A DNA stretch of 6,109 nucleotides from Anaerolineae bacterium. GTDB lineage: Bacteria > Chloroflexota > Anaerolineae > SpSt-313. The stretch lies in assembly GCA_023511475.1 (NCBI GenBank), contig JAIMBM010000203.1, positions 1-6,109 of the forward strand. The letters run 5' to 3'. Of the stretch, positions 5,824 through 6,109 are shown piece by piece (the stretch's first letter is position 1; every line of letters begins with the position of its first letter). Below the pieces are notes generated by a model, which searched no databases, was not told where the DNA came from, and saw only the letters and a list, made by a program, of their open reading frames with translations. The position numbers were made by a program, and so were the translations under genes.

Positions 5824-5846
5824 ACGCTACTCCGATTTGCGCCTTC

Positions 5847-5874
5847 ATTCTACTATGCTTGCACGGGAGCGCAA
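5847..5874 (-). promoter_or_regulatory. Sigma-A-type promoter of the DUF362 gene
   Basis: On the minus strand TTGCGC (5874-5869) and TAGAAT (5852-5847) are 16 bp apart, the same -10 box and spacing as the SDR promoter. The start of transcription would fall near 5840, leaving a short ~17-nt leader that includes GGAG (5830-5833) before the GTG at 5823. The -35 box is weak (TTGCGC), the -10 is good. Confidence 0.6.
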
Positions 5875-6016
5875 AGGGCGGCGCAGCCCCACACTCTGCA
5901 GACGCCTGCGGGGAGCGAGGGCTGCCCACGCACTGTTGCCGTGGCCGCTCACGCTTGCCTAGGAGTCCACTGAAAAAAGTGTCTGTTAGTTGACGCATCG
6001 ATCGAATCCCTGGGTC

Positions 6017-6051
6017 ACGTGCGGTGTTGTGGCGGGCAGGTAGCCGCACGT
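6017..6051 (+). promoter_or_regulatory. Leader hairpin before the transposase start
   Basis: ACGTGCGG (6017-6024) pairs perfectly over 8 bp with CCGCACGT (6044-6051), ending 4 nt before the ribosome binding site. A competing 9-bp pairing exists between 6024-6032 and 6086-6094. Leader hairpins that limit translation are common in insertion sequences, but this role here is inferred. Confidence 0.4.
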
Positions 6052-6067
6052 TCTCAGGAGGTTCACC

Positions 6068-6109
6068 ATGCAGGGGCGACGCAATCCACAACACTCCCTG
6101 TGGGAGGCG
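6068..6109 (+). CDS. Transposase, N-terminal fragment (runs off window)
   Basis: Fourteen codons from an ATG at 6068, reading MQGRRNPQHSLWEA, open to the window end. AGGAGG at 6056-6061 lies 6 nt upstream, a near-ideal ribosome binding site. The N-terminus (Met-x-Gly-x-Arg-Asn-Pro-Gln-x-Ser-Leu-Trp-Glu) resembles from memory the start of large DDE transposases of IS1182-like elements. With only 14 residues this is a recollection-based call, and no catalytic residue is visible. The preceding AT-richer DNA and leader hairpin fit an insertion-sequence end. Confidence 0.6.
   Translation, partial: MQGRRNPQHSLWEA

Larger units (their letters stand above)
5960..6109 (+). mobile_element. Left end of an insertion sequence (cut by window end)
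   Basis: The DNA changes character at about 5960, with an A run in TGAAAAAAGTGTC and lower GC, before a transposase-like start at 6068. The exact left tip cannot be set because the right end, its inverted repeat and any target duplication are outside the window. CACT (5968-5971) and AGTG (5978-5981) flank a GAAAAA loop and may mark the terminal region. The element inserted upstream of the DUF362 promoter without breaking that gene. Confidence 0.5.

Noticed and set aside
5535..5825. 96-codon minus-strand frame overlapping the DUF362 start
   Set aside because: Frame-shifted shadow of the DUF362 N-terminus with Arg/Cys/Ser-rich sequence.
1..6109. CRISPR array, tRNA or rRNA gene
   Set aside because: No regularly spaced direct repeats, no tRNA cloverleaf and no rRNA-like segment were seen on reading both strands.

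Overview
The window looks like a piece of a high-GC bacterial chromosome that starts at a poor-quality contig end and finishes just inside an insertion sequence. I infer a GC-rich, Gram-positive-like lineage (possibly deep-branching Bacillota). The grounds are strong purine-rich ribosome binding sites, sigma-A boxes of the TTGACA/TAGAAT type, sigma-54 promoters, a DUF362-ferredoxin protein and an AglE-like solute-binding protein. The taxonomy is inference only.

Layout. Positions 1-112 are homopolymer noise, and 113-394 hold nothing I can support as a gene. On the minus strand, 395-604 and 812-1036 encode two small paralogous YHS-domain proteins. Each has its own sigma-54 (-24/-12) promoter, and a rho-independent terminator lies between them. 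Back to back with the second sigma-54 promoter, a sigma-A promoter (1136-1163) drives a plus-strand SDR-family gene (1321-2076) whose catalytic residues are largely lost. After a 487-bp convergent intergenic region rich in hairpins comes a minus-strand secreted solute-binding protein (2564-3955) that resembles alpha-glucoside-binding proteins but has no permease beside it. A 573-bp non-coding stretch full of perfect stems separates it from the next minus-strand gene, a DUF362 protein with a two-cluster ferredoxin tail (4549-5808/5823). A third, consensus-perfect sigma-54 promoter sits 4 bases past the stop codon of that gene. It would transcribe the structured leader and the solute-binding protein. 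The last ~150 bp carry the left end of an insertion sequence and the first 14 codons of its transposase.

How it fits together. The most notable point is three near-identical sigma-54 promoters on the same strand within 4 kb, in front of YHS1, YHS2 and the leader/solute-binding-protein unit. This suggests that a single enhancer-binding protein, not seen in this window, co-regulates two metal-site-like YHS proteins and a sugar-type binding protein. The SDR and DUF362 genes instead carry sigma-A-type promoters. No complete pathway can be reconstructed from the window alone.
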